DNA from: Cerrena zonata
Taxonomy: Eukaryota; Basidiomycota; Agaricomycetes; Polyporales; Cerrenaceae
NCBI GenBank assembly: GCA_038087015.1
Contig: JASBNA010000070.1
Coordinates: 151,735 to 215,734 of the forward strand
DNA: 64,000 nt
Direction: 5' to 3'
A program made the position numbers and the translations under genes. Positions within the stretch are counted from its first letter, which is position 1. Every line of letters begins with the position of its first letter. Of this stretch, positions 23,712 through 34,683 are shown one piece after another. Below the pieces are notes generated by a model. It was not told the origin of the DNA and did not search any database. It was given only the letters and a program-made list of their open reading frames with translations.

Positions 23712-24367
23712 GATATCAGCTCGTCATTCAGGACTTGGATTAGGATATGGCCTGTGGTAATAGAGACATGTTACCGTAAGCACAGGCCCTGGGGTATGGT
23801 TCAACGAAGTTTGTGGCTGAGGTTCGATCAATGATCGGCCCGGATTAATGATCGACTTGCAACTTAGACTCAGGGTGACAGTTCAAACGTCCAAGCTCAT
23901 GGTCGAGTCATGGTCTCAAATTATTCTCGTATCTTTGTAGACCCATTTGCATAGAAATTTACATTTAAATGTACTTAGTGGGTCGTCTCTGACAATACGC
24001 ATTGGTCTATACAGTGTCGCCGCTTCCTGATAAATCGAAGGCGAAGAAATTCGAATCGATGATCGTCTGCCAGTGAAACCATGCGACTATATGATGGTGT
24101 TAAGATCGTCATCATGTAGATTGGGAGAATGAATGCATGAATAAAGACACCGAAGTGCAAGCACTCTAATATTGAGTTACAGTAATCGTCGGTCACATCA
24201 TTAGGAATGGATAGCAAATGGACGAACAGGCGATAGCAAGAAAACAAAGACGACGATAATGGATGAGTAAGCTACATTTTAGTGCTCACATCTACAATAG
24301 TAACATGAGTGATTGGTCAGAGGTCGAGAAAAATCAAAGATTCAGATATGCTCACCGGAACACCACA
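23712..24367. other. Intergenic region upstream of POP5
   Basis: This stretch holds the POP5 promoter, including repeat copy 1 at 23815-23842, and the 3' region of the ankyrin-MYND gene. An open frame at 23975-24247 on the minus strand has no family resemblance and is not called. Confidence 0.5.
23815..23842. repeat. 28-bp repeated promoter element, copy 1
   Basis: The core CGATCAATGATCGGC is at 23825-23839. The full 28-bp block differs by one base (A/C, sixth position) from copy 2. A second TAATGATC follows at 23846-23853. The block begins 104 bp upstream of the POP5 ATG. Confidence 0.85.
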
Positions 24368-25495
24368 CTACTTCGATCCTGACTTGACATTAGTTATCGT
24401 TCCAGTTGGTTTGTTACATTCCACTTTGTGCCTAGGCCAATCAAGTTTCTGACAAGCCCTTGGGGGAGCGCAATATTTAGCAGTTTTACACCTCGAACAC
24501 GTTAAGAGCTTCTTTCCGCCTGATGGTACATGCGCACAAAGCATGCACGCCGTATCGCCGAGTTGCTGACGTCTTTGTCTATCTCTCTCGACCGCAGCGA
24601 AAAGGGGCTTCATGTTTTTGTTTTGTTTTTGCCTTTTCTCCAACAAGCTAACATTAGTCCGAGCAGTGACCCCATCATTATCTTTGATATCTAAGCTACC
24701 TCCATGGGCAAGAAACCAATCAATGGCTTTAGCGGCAAGCGCAGTTCTCTCTTGGTTGTTGGGTTCCCAAACCATTGTCGCCTCATGCGCGGCGTTGATA
24801 CCACATCGATTACGGGTGTTAACGTCTGCACCAGCATCGTAGAGAATTTGAGCAATTTCGGGATCGAAACCGGGTTTGGTGGAAAGTGTAAGGTGGATCG
24901 CAGTGGTGCCTAGGACATCACGACCTTCGACTGGGACCTTGACTTCGTTGATTAGCCACCTCATGACTAAGATGATATTTTCGCGGTCTGCCGTGTTGAA
25001 GCAGGTAGCTAGGTATAAGAGCTGATAGATGGGTACTTTCGTAGGTCCCCAAACAAGTGAGTACAGTTCGTCCGCTACTTTCTTCCGGGCTTCCTCCGGC
25101 GGAATTCCAGTAGTTTCGTGTTGCTCGACTCGTTCTTGGAAATCGTCTTGTACAGATTGTAACTCGCCAATGCATAGACATCGACCGTAGCTATCTAGGT
25201 CCCGAGAGGGTTCCATACAGTTTGACGAGTAAAAGTTCCGCAGACGTTGCGCTTCTTGACCTTTGAGCTGATCATTGCTACGTGTCATTACAGTCAATGA
25301 TCCTATGCTAAATAACTTATTGGAAATCGCATTCTTACCCTGAAAGCAATGTCTCCAAAGACCTAGGGTATCAATTTCTAAATGCCGACTTGATCATCTA
25401 CGGTATTATGGTACGTACCTCCCGCTACCTGCATCCGCTTGGTGGGAGAGAGCCCATATCTTGTCTCGAATCGTGGGATCATTGATATACGCCAT
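24368..25495 (-). CDS. Ankyrin-repeat and MYND zinc-finger protein
   Basis: ATG 25495 (MAYINDPTIRDKIWALSHQ) opens exon 1. A 24-nt micro-exon at 25339-25362 (SLETLLSG with split codons) and the third exon (NDQLKGQEAQRLRNFYSSN) follow in frame. The middle has two or three ankyrin units (GRDVLGTTAIHLTLSTKPG, QILYDAGADVNTRNRCG, INAAHEATM, FLAHGGSLDIKDNDGVTA). The C-terminus is a zf-MYND finger with all ligands: CMLC, CSRC, YC, C, H and C across CMLCAHVPSG...KLDWPRHKVEC. MYND fingers bind proline-rich peptides, so the protein is probably an adaptor in the nucleus or cytosol. Such proteins are expanded in mushroom genomes. It is divergent from the HNH gene, 202 bp away. Confidence 0.86.
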
Positions 25496-25606
25496 TATAC
25501 TTCCACCAAGGATCAAGAGTGAGTGAGTGTACTTGCTAAAGGATATCGACAGCCTCGAGTATTGAACTAGTAGCTTTTCTACCAGATCATTGGCAGAACT
25601 GTTTAT

Positions 25607-25634
25607 GGCTGCGGTTCGATCAATGATCGGCCCG
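25607..25634. repeat. 28-bp repeated promoter element, copy 2
   Basis: Copy 2 matches copy 1 at 27 of 28 bases, with the core at 25617-25631 and a second TAATGATC at 25640-25647. It begins 112 bp upstream of the ankyrin-MYND ATG, in the 202-bp region shared with the HNH gene. Confidence 0.85.
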
Positions 25635-25697
25635 AGATATAATGATCACCCGTGACTGGCAGGTGTCTACTTATACTTAAGTTCGATTGACTCTAGC

Positions 25698-27335
25698 ATG
25701 CAAATTCTTTCAAGTTTACGACGTGAACAGAACCCTCCTGTCAATGAGATCGGCAACCCTAAAAACACAACGCCAGCCTCGCAACTAGAACTTTCAACTA
25801 AACTAACGCCTGCTGGGAAGGAGCGCGTGGACAGCGTCGTCCCTTGCCAACGGTGTCTAGTCGAAAATGTCTCCACGTCCCGGGCTGTCCAATATGCCCA
25901 TTGTTTTCCAAGGAAATTTGGTACCGATAAAAAGTTGGTATGTAGATAGTATGCGCCGAGTCTCTATTGGTGGCTGAACGACTATCTTATGTATAGCTCA
26001 CAAAGCTTGAATTTTACTGGAACAGGCCCTTTCGTAGTCTAAACTTGGATACACGTTACAATATCTTCCGATGTGCGGAATGTTCTCTATTCAACATCTA
26101 TTGATCATTGTATTCATTCCTTTCATATACCTTAGTGGGTTCCTCTGTTCATTTTATGCATTCGGACATGAATATGTGGTTTTTTCTACCAGACCAAGAT
26201 GTTGTTGAAAGATTTCATCAGCTTTTGACTCAGGGCCGTGACGGCAGGTGGAAAGCTGTGGCAGGACAGGATCTCCCATATCGTGATGACGAGGGCAAGG
26301 TATGTCTACCCCTTTGATTTACAAAGTATAGCGTCTCATGACAACATGAAACTCAACCTATAGGAAAACAAATTCAAGTATCGACTCCAACCTATGCCAG
26401 ATCAAATGCTGGACATACCTATTCTGCGCCAGGACCAACTACCTGCGCCAGGAACAGCTGCATCCCCCAACATGTTTACTATCCACACTCATCCATTCAC
26501 GACTCTGCCTCCATTGGAGAGTCACGTACATCCCAAATTTGTCATTTTGGAAGCGGGCCGTAAATTGAAAAAGCTTTTCAAGTCTTCTCATAAAGGATAC
26601 CCACCTATCGATCTGGGTCGACTCACTCATAGCCTGGATACCCTTACGACCTTTAACAATGACCTTGAACAGCAGTACGCTGCTGCTGAGGCAGAACACC
26701 TGCACGTTTCTACCGAACATCTCTCTGCGACGCGTGCTAGACGACGGGCGTTGGTAATTGAGTTGACTAGTCGGCTCACGAGGTTGAATGATAGACTCAG
26801 TGAGTTGGAGAGGAGGCTATCGGCGATCGATGAGAGCATAGCTACCGTCCGGCGCGCGATGAATTTTATACAGGAAGGCTCCGTCCTCCAACAGATCGGA
26901 CGTATTTATGAAGCCTGGAATCGCGAAATACCAGAAAATAGCCTAGGCTTTCCTAATGATGGTGGTGGCGGTGATGACAATGACGACGACGACGGGAATG
27001 ATGGTGATGACGACAATGATGATGCTAAGACGTCTCCGCTTCGCATTCCAACTCGCAAAAGAAAGCGTAACGATCCCCCAGAGTCTCCCATTGTTCAGAT
27101 GCAATCCCGAGCCAGTGGTAGTCGAAAAGGGGGAGGTGGTGGTCATGGTCAGAAACGTGGGAAGGACATACCCCATCACAAATCTGACTTTTCCGAATGT
27201 AGCTTATCTGGTAGGACCCTGCATGAGTTGGATCTGGGTCTGGGACAGCAGAAATGGACGAAGGGATTGATCGCTTCGTGGTCAGCAGGGTGTCTCTCTG
27301 ATGGCAGCATGAATGAGGATAGGATCATAGTGTAA
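25698..27335 (+). CDS. HNH-nuclease-domain protein of the mushroom-expanded type
   Basis: After ATG 25698 a short leader leads into PCQRCLVENVSTSRAVQYAH, CFPRK, then across a 69-nt intron LTKLEFYWNRPFRSLNLDT, RYNIF, and across a second intron HFMHSDMNMWFFLPDQDVV. This CxxC, AHCFPR, LDTRYN, and H...H order is that of HNH-type nuclease domains of fungal proteins. The third intron after DDEGK joins ENKFKYRLQPMPDQML. The second half has a long coiled coil (THSLDTLTTFNNDLEQQYAA, LTSRLTRLNDRLSELERRL), an acidic Asp-rich run at 26955-27025 and a basic KRKRN stretch that may be a nuclear signal. Candidate metal-site histidines are present, but activity is not proven; many family members have no known role. 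Confidence 0.75.
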
Positions 27336-27800
27336 GTAGGGTTGGCCGCAATGAAATTTTGAATCTGTCGATTATATGTAATATGCTCTAGCGGCTTTTG
27401 TACTTACAACTTGGATACAAATCGAGCTATTTCTCTTGCAAACAATGATCATTAAGGTTGCCTAAGATTATCCTCAGGCTCGTGTTGTTCATACGGCATC
27501 ACTCGCCGCCTCACACGATTCATACAGTACTAGTAGCACTATGGCTAGGCAACGGTGACATATAACCTCCGACTTGCTCTACAAAACAGAGGAAGCTTGA
27601 ACAGCGTAGATTGGTGACAGTGTAGTTCAGTTGGATGTGTTATGTTGAATCGCTACACCTTCCAAATGCGGTCAAAAGTACTGAACCGGAAGGCCGCTCG
27701 GCCGAGAAGACCCGGGAACGACACTCGTGAATTCGGTGAACGGTGAGTGGCCAGCTGCTAACCGCTGTTCACCGTCTCACTCCTTTCCAATCCATCCACC
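27336..27800. other. Intergenic region upstream of SDHC
   Basis: This is the 3' region of the HNH gene and the SDHC promoter. No RNA gene or repeat was recognised. Confidence 0.45.
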
Positions 27801-28591
27801 ATGATGTCCACCAGAGCACTTGGCCTCGGGCCTGCATTCAGGCAAGCTGTGGCTGCACCACGACTGGGTACGTCGTCATCAATTTCTCTAAACGAAACCT
27901 AACGCTGAGACGATATAGTTCGAAACCAGGCTATCCGAAATGTCATTGCCAGACGGTAATACCAACCCCGCATTTGGTGACTTAACGAAACTGATGTCGT
28001 GAGTGTATTAGAACAATTCAGACTGAAAGTCTTCCCCCTTCTGCTGCCCAAACGATCCTTAACAACCAACGTCTCAAACGCCCTTCAAGTCCGCACTTCA
28101 CCATCTACCAACCCCAATTGACCTGGCTTGGCTCCATTGCCAACCGTGTTACCGGTGTTGGCCTCAGTGTCTGTACGTATCCTTCCCTCTCGCTCCCACT
28201 TCTCTCTCAGACTAATGCACATCTGACATGTGCTTAGTGCTTTACGGCTACGCGCTCGCCTACCTCGCTGCCCCTGAGACGTTCTCCTCCGCCAATGTGA
28301 TCGAACTCGTCCATGGTCTCCCAGAAGCAGTTAAATACGCAGGAAAATTCATTCTCGCCTTACCATTCAGTTTCCATGCTCTGAACGGTCTTCGACACTT
28401 GAGCTGGGATGTTGGTAAATGTAAGTGTTCCCCGCTTTACCACCGCTCCCCGGTTGGATGGTTGAATGTATGGCTAATCATACTTTCCCTCTCTCGCTCG
28501 TACAGTCTTGTCATTGAAGGGTGCTTACCAGAGTGGTTACGCTGTTCTCGCTGGAACAGCGGTAGGCACCGTTGCGCTCGTGTTGCTGTAA
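27801..28591 (+). CDS. SDH3: Succinate dehydrogenase cytochrome b560 subunit
   Basis: SDHC/Sdh3 anchors complex II in the inner mitochondrial membrane and shares the heme b and ubiquinone sites with Sdh4. The gene has five exons: 27801-27867 carries a basic presequence (MMSTRALGLGPAFRQAVAAP), followed by VRNQAIRNVIARR, then SLPPSAAQTILNNQ, KRPSSPHFTIYQPQLTW and NRVTGVGLSV. Three helices follow: LLYGYALAYLAA, YAGKFILALPFSFHALNGLR and GYAVLAGTAVGTVALVLL. The motif SIANRVTGVG forms part of the quinone/carboxamide-fungicide pocket, and HALNGLRHLSWD holds the heme-ligand histidine. All introns (donors GTACGT, GTAATA, GTACGT, GTAAGT) keep the frame. About 180 residues fits the family. Confidence 0.93.
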
Positions 28592-30306
28592 ACCATCACC
28601 TTGTACCTTTTTCTCTCGGTCAAATAACAAGAATCCCTTTTATATGGCTTTCCACCCCCCAAAACGAAAGCGGTACATTATCCGTCTTTCCCTTTCCTCA
28701 ACAGTCAACGGACCAGGCACGTATCTTGCAAACCATGCTGAATATATCTCCCCCCACCAAACTTTAAGGTTACATCAAACTCGTACATTAAACGCATCGA
28801 GACATATATGTCTTACACCCCCCCTTGTCGTCGGTCAATAACCGTCCTCTTAAGTTTTCGCGATCGCAGCAACAAGAAAGCAAACCTGACAGAACTGAGA
28901 CATTGTACATTAAGCAAACATCAAAGTCGTCATCGTCATCGTCATCGGGTGTCCGCGCCAGTCGGAAAACCCTACGGGGTGGTTACATATAGCGATCATT
29001 TTAGCGGACATCATTTCTACTAATACTACTAGAGCTGTCATTATGGGGGGCCGGTGAGTTAACGGACATCACAACTCTACACAAACTCTGCTCGTTTTTT
29101 GCTCCACTCGATTTCCTGATGTGTTTCACCGGATCGCCGGTGTTTCCACCTACATTTCGATCTCTCAGTAAGATCCTAGGTGTCTATTAGCTTTAATGCA
29201 TCCTTCTATTCGCCTCCGACGAAGGGAATTCTTTGCTTCATACCAATTGTATTGAAGTCCAGATAGTAGTATGTCGATCTGGGTAGGACAGGATATAAGA
29301 TGAAGGGAGAACAAGATGGTACAAAACTGAGAGAGACTAACAAGAGGTGTAAAACGAGACGGTCAAAAAAACAAAACAAACGAATTGTACATTGGAAAAA
29401 AGTGAGCTATGTAAAAAGTCCCCCCAAAAAAACAAGACACACACAATAAAATGCGACGCAACGTAAAGAAAAAAAGTGTTTGATGTATGGTAGTATGTAA
29501 AACTATAGCAAGATAGGGTGAAGGAAAACTAAAAGATCAAAGCATTGTAATTGGACTAGACTCGACAAGAGAAATCCGACGAGGGGAAATTGTATAAAAG
29601 ACGGGTAAAGGTAAAAGGGTAATAAGAGGGTAACACGGTAGGACATGACATGGGCGTTGCGGGCGTAAAAACATGACATGACGACGACGTTATGTGTTGG
29701 AGGAAAATATGAAACAGGGCATCCGGAGGTGGTCGTAGCTAACGTCACAAATGCCAAGGCGGAATATAGAAGGGGATATAAACGATGCGTCGACAGTAGG
29801 GGAATCTAGAAAAAAGTATATGTGTGCGGCAAGTTCATGCTCTAGAAACATCGAGTTTTCAAAAAAGCCTTGGGATATTTCTCGGCGGCCGTCAAGGAGT
29901 TGAAGAAAGAAGTAGAAAAAATATTGACAATGAAGCAGAGGTGGAAATTGGAGTGGTCGTGAATGAACATTGTGCTTGAGATTGGGAACCTTGCGGTTAT
30001 TGTGCGAGCAAAGAAAGGAGACGTGAGATTGGGTTTCATAGCGCGAGACGTGGACGTGACGACGTGAGTTGGTGCAGCAAGCGACGAGCAAGAGCGAGAA
30101 GAAAACGGAGACGAGACGCGATATCGGGGACAAAAAGAGACGGAGAGGTGAGGAGAGGTATACAACGGCGGACGACATCAGATGGCGACAATGGGTATCG
30201 GCGGGAGTTTTTTTGACAAGATGGCAGAGAGTTGTCGAGGAATGGGATGGGAGTGTATAGTCGCGTTCCAGGAACCCCGTAAGAAAGAAAAAGAAACCGA
30301 ACCAGT
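28592..30306. other. Intergenic region, convergent
   Basis: About 1.7 kb lies between SDHC and the FAD monooxygenase stop. It holds a short TCATCG tandem run at about 28927-28948 and A-rich stretches around 29340-29480. A 242-residue open frame at 29690-30418 on the minus strand overlaps the monooxygenase C-terminus in another frame and is rejected. No gene is supported. Confidence 0.5.
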
Positions 30307-33099
30307 TCATACAGACCTGACCGACTGCTGAATAACCGGCTGTCGAATCGGCGTCGTATTGTAGAACTCGTTCCTCTCCCTCGCTCTCTCTCTCAACAAC
30401 CCCCACTCGATCCACCAATTATCCGCCTCGTCCTCACAATCATAAGCATACACCGTCCTCAGTTCCTCCCACTGTTTCGCCGCGACGTCCTCTCCCTGTC
30501 GGAGATCTGTTCGGCCGCTCTCATGCTTAAGCCTCATCTCCGCATCTCGCACTTCCTGCATCTCCCCCTGTCTAAGGGTCAGGAACACGTAAAGGTCATA
30601 CTCTTCCTGCAGACACTTCTCGCATCGATCCTGCCGTAACTCTTGGACCGCCCAGAGGAAGTTCCCAATCTGGTCATCCACCTTGAGATAAGTAAAGAGT
30701 TTACCGAGGACGGCGGCGTCTTCGACAGCTAGTGCAGAACCCTGTTGGGCGCCCGGCTATAAGGATTGATAGAAGTCAGTTTCGGAACGACGGATGGTAA
30801 GAGGAGAGAAAGAGGAAGGTATGATCAGAACGTGATTTTCAGAGTGGTGCAGGTGATGATGGGGAGGACAGGTGAGATCAAGGGGATCAAGAGCATAATG
30901 AACAGTAGATCAGGGCATAGCGGTTTCTCGTGAAAAGACCCCGGGAGAAGAGCTGAATGGGGAACAAGCAAGAGAGACTTACGGGGAAGGGATGCGCAGC
31001 GTCACCAATAACGATCAGCCGTTGGGTCGAGTGCACCCAGGTCGATAGTCTTGTGTTTTCCGATCGCACACGGACAGCGGGTTCAGCGTACTCGGCCAAC
31101 TTCTTTATCCTGTTATTCATCGCAGGAAGAGAAAAGAAAAAAGTCAGAAAATAGTTCTACAAGAGAAAGATCCCATGCACGTGTGAAGCGAATTTTACTG
31201 ACCGAGGTTCGACATTCTTTGGCAGCTTGTCGGCTATCCGTACGGACGGCGCGTCTCCCCAGCTCCCCTCCGGCTCGCCCGCGGGAATCATATCAGGTCC
31301 TACACAAAGTTGCATTGCGAAGGCATCTCGACCCGACTATGAACGGAAACAGAAGTCGAATCCCACAGAGCAAGAAGCATCATCAAGTTAACATATCACG
31401 AGAGGACGGCAGTTTGCGAACGAGCCGAAAAAACGGAGCACCCAAGAGAGCATGAACAAAGGAAAAAGTAACCCATTCGTCAGTATCTGATGGTCGATAA
31501 AGAGATCGAATGATAGATGGGGAAAGGGGGCTTACCACTGGGAATAGATGCATACATAGTCCCTCGCCAAGGAACAACATGATTTTGTTGATGTCCTACC
31601 GTTATCAACCGATAGTCCGAGCAGGATAGGATAATGAAAGAGGCACGTTAGAGTGGTTTGAGTAGGCGAATATGACAGCGAGAAGGTCAGGAGGATGAGG
31701 ATAACAAGATCAGAAGACGTCAGAGCGGGAGCGAAGACAGGACATGTGAAAGTGATTAGGATAACAATCAACATGAGGAGATATCTCTGCACTACGAACC
31801 TTCTGACCTAGTCCTAGTGACTTGAGCTCGGGGACATCGCGTACCCTGTCAGCTGGAATCATGGCCCTAGAGACGGAGGCAAAATTGAAACATTAGGAAA
31901 ATCCGGCCATCCAGGAAATAGGAACATCAAGGTGACAGAAGTTGGTTACGGAGAGTGAAGCGAAGGGGTAAAACAATTAACAACATGACAGCAGTTACCG
32001 AAAACAGTAAGGCGGTCGCGGTGAGTGTGAGCCATCAACGGATCCAGAAACCCGAGGAAGTTTCGATTCGGAAAAACAAAATTAAAAAAGAAGAGGAATC
32101 ATGAGGGAGGAAAATCAAAGAAAATCGAATATGAGAGAAGGAATATCACACTTACTCGTACATTACACATCCATCGGAAGGCGTCTGCTCTATGTCATCG
32201 GATAGCAATTTTCGAGTAAGGCCTTGCGGACCATCGGCGCCAATAAAGAGGTCGGCTGCTAATATACGGCCATCTGCTAGAGTGACCTCTAGCGCATGGG
32301 GATCTACTGAGGTGACGGTCGTGTTCATCATGAACGTCGCCCCGTAGTCTTGAGCTCCCTTGTAGAAAATATTCCAAAGGTCCTGATACTGTGATTTTGG
32401 CGAATAGGTAAATTAGAAAGGGTGTTAGGTTAGCGTGAAATTGTTATCGAATTCATATAAGATCGGAAGGGGAGCGGGGGCGAAAAGAGGGGTTGAGAAG
32501 AGTAATAGAGCACGATTAATGAGTATTAATTGTGATAGAAGGGCATGAATGTAAACTTGACGCACCTCGATGAGTTCATAGTCACCTTCGGCTTCACGAA
32601 GCATCTCCTCCGCCCATTCGTGCTGACCAAGGAATTCGCCGGTTTCGACTGGAGCATTGATTGAAATTGACACGGATTAGGGAATATGAAGGAGGAAGTC
32701 GAGAAAGAGAAGGAGAAACGTACAGCGGAGCATATGGAGACTCTCCAATGGAAGAGCCTTCTTCGCGAATTCCTCACCCAAGCCCCAACGACGGATAATC
32801 TTGACAAGATTAGGAGGTATACGGCATCCGCCGGCGCCTTTCCATGGCTGAGGCAATCAAAGAAAATCAGTATTGTGGAAGCACAGGAGGGCGTTGAGAG
32901 TAGTTGCAAGAGAGCAAGCAAGCGTACCTGGGAAACGTCCCTTTTGTCAATGATCGTGACGTTATGACCCGCTTTGCATAAAGCAAGTGCGGATGCTAAG
33001 CCACTGAGGCCTGGGTGGCGCAGAGGTGATCAGATCAGGGTGGTTAATGAAATAGACCGAGGACATACCTGCACCTATGACAATGATGTCTATACCCAT
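30307..33099 (-). CDS. FAD-dependent monooxygenase, salicylate-hydroxylase-like
   Basis: The start region MGIDIIVIGAG (ATG 33099) is spliced to LSGLASALALCKAGHNVTII, giving the GAGLSG dinucleotide-binding motif. An upstream exon may add residues, since TTTAG sits before APVIAEMG. Following exons read PWKGAGGCRIPPNLVKIIRR, GEFLGQHEWAEEMLREAEGD, YGATFMMNTTVTSVDPHALE, ADLFIGADGPQGLTRKLL, SGRDAFAMQLCVGPDMIPAG, and STQRLIVIGDAAHPF then PGAQQGSALAVEDAAVLGKL. The GADG and GDAAHP motifs are the classic second FAD signatures of PF01494 hydroxylases. The tail is charged and ends IRQPVIQQSVRSV at 30307. Roughly ten introns are needed. The substrate is probably an aromatic ring or heterocycle, but cannot be assigned. 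Confidence 0.85.
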
Positions 33100-34683
33100 T
33101 TCCGCGATGACTGGGGCCTAAAGAGGGAGAAGGGTGTAAGTTGGAGTTTGAAAGCGGGGATGCAGGGGAGCGGAACAGACGGTATCAAAAATACCTTTCG
33201 GCATGATGGGGTTACGTTAAGGGAGGGGGGTAGGGAGCAGGGCAAGACAAGAAAACAGCGGGGATAAAGAGAATGGGACATACTGATGTTAAGTAGCAAT
33301 GCCGGGGCGAGCGTTAGTTGGGATCCCTGAGAACTGTTGGACCGGTAACGTGAGGGGAGGAAGGAGATGTATTGGACTGTGTGTGTGGGCCCTGGTGTGC
33401 GAAATCTGGATGCGCGAGAAGGGGAGTAATACAACAGTCGCTTGGAGAGAGAGCCCGAGATGCAGATTCGGAATGAATGGGATCACGGAACGCTAGCCGT
33501 AGACAAGCGAGAGGACCGGGGCAGCAGGTCTAGAGTTCTGGGTGGTTGTGGGTGCAAGGCAAGAGGCGTAGTGGTAGTGGGAAGAGACAAGTGCTCGGGG
33601 TGCTCGAGCGGGCGGCCACAGTCCTTTTCGAGGCTCGATAACCGAGGTCACTGTCCACGGTCACTGTCCAAGTCACCATCCCAAGGTCACCGTCACACCT
33701 CCATGTCTCACTCTCCCGCCGACAAGCAATCGCAAGCACTACCCCGTCCTTCCCGGTCATCGGCCTAGTCCACCACCCCTCTTGCCGCCGGCTCTCCAGC
33801 CCTCTGCTTCCGCTACACGTGTCCCCCCGCGAGCCTCTGCCATCTCCCCCGCACGAGTCCTCGACGACCTGCCTTTTTCCTGCTCAGAACAGCGATCGTC
33901 CTCGTCCTATTCCTGCTCTTCGTCCCTGCACTCCTCGCCCGGACACGGCGGCCTTCCCTTGCTGACCCCCCAAAAATCACCCTCCACGATCACCCAGATC
34001 CTCCGCCGATCTTTTCATTGTCTCTTCCCATTCTCGTCCATACTGCATCACACACTAGACCCCTTCCGGGTTAATAGGGGCCATCATTTATTGTCAGCAT
34101 CTACCTTTTTCCTCTACAGGCATCGCAATCGCGGATGTATTTGCCAACAAGCTTGCATGCTTGCCATATTCGGACTGTCCCTTTTCCCACGCCGCGCCTC
34201 CTACCCTCCTTTTGCTTGTCACTTGGCCGAAAAAGCACCCCAGGCTAGTTTTCGTTCAATACACAAAATTATTTTTTCTCGGTCCCGTTCTTTGTTCTCG
34301 GACCCTCCGCGGAGATTTTCTCGCAGTCGCCAAGTTTTCAACAAAGTCGGTGGCATTTATTCACGCCCCGACCTTCGCTTCCGACCTCTTGTTATCGTTC
34401 TACGTCTACGGACAAGCCCCAACAACACGCCCAACCCACGCGCGCCGAGGTAATCCCGGCAACCAGTACGCTTGAGAACCCCTTTCATTTTCCCAATCTG
34501 TCGCATTGCAACATATCTATCTGCATTACGGCAACTCCCCTAGTGACATACACACACGCAATGATGCAATGATACAGCAGAGATAACACTCCGAACCCAA
34601 AATTAAAATATTCCCTCAAAAGATACCATCCATTCCACCCTGCAAACCTTAGCACCTTATTCAAACTCTAGAACACAATACAA
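33100..34683. other. Long divergent region with GTCAC motifs
   Basis: About 1.6 kb separates the FAD monooxygenase start from the next plus-strand start. It becomes pyrimidine-rich and GC-rich from about 33550 onward. A GGTCAC-rich cluster lies at 33646-33698. Open frames such as 33782-34453 are Ser/Pro/Arg-biased without family resemblance and are not called. Confidence 0.5.
33646..33698. repeat. GGTCAC motif cluster
   Basis: Within 53 bp there are three GGTCAC and two further GTCAC hexamer-like units, two of them followed by TGTCCA. This looks like a cluster of transcription-factor half sites or a small decayed tandem repeat. Confidence 0.6.

Noticed and set aside
23815..23860. tRNA gene suggested by GGTTCGATC
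   Set aside because: No T-arm pairing around TTCGATC and no acceptor stem or A box; the same block recurs with a different context.
29690..30418. 242-residue minus-strand open frame
   Set aside because: It overlaps the C-terminus of the FAD monooxygenase in another frame; composition is poor and there is no family resemblance.
33782..34453. 223-residue plus-strand open frame
   Set aside because: It is Ser/Pro/Arg-biased in a pyrimidine-rich stretch with no motif, no introns and overlapping frames of similar length. It is more likely chance or leader sequence.
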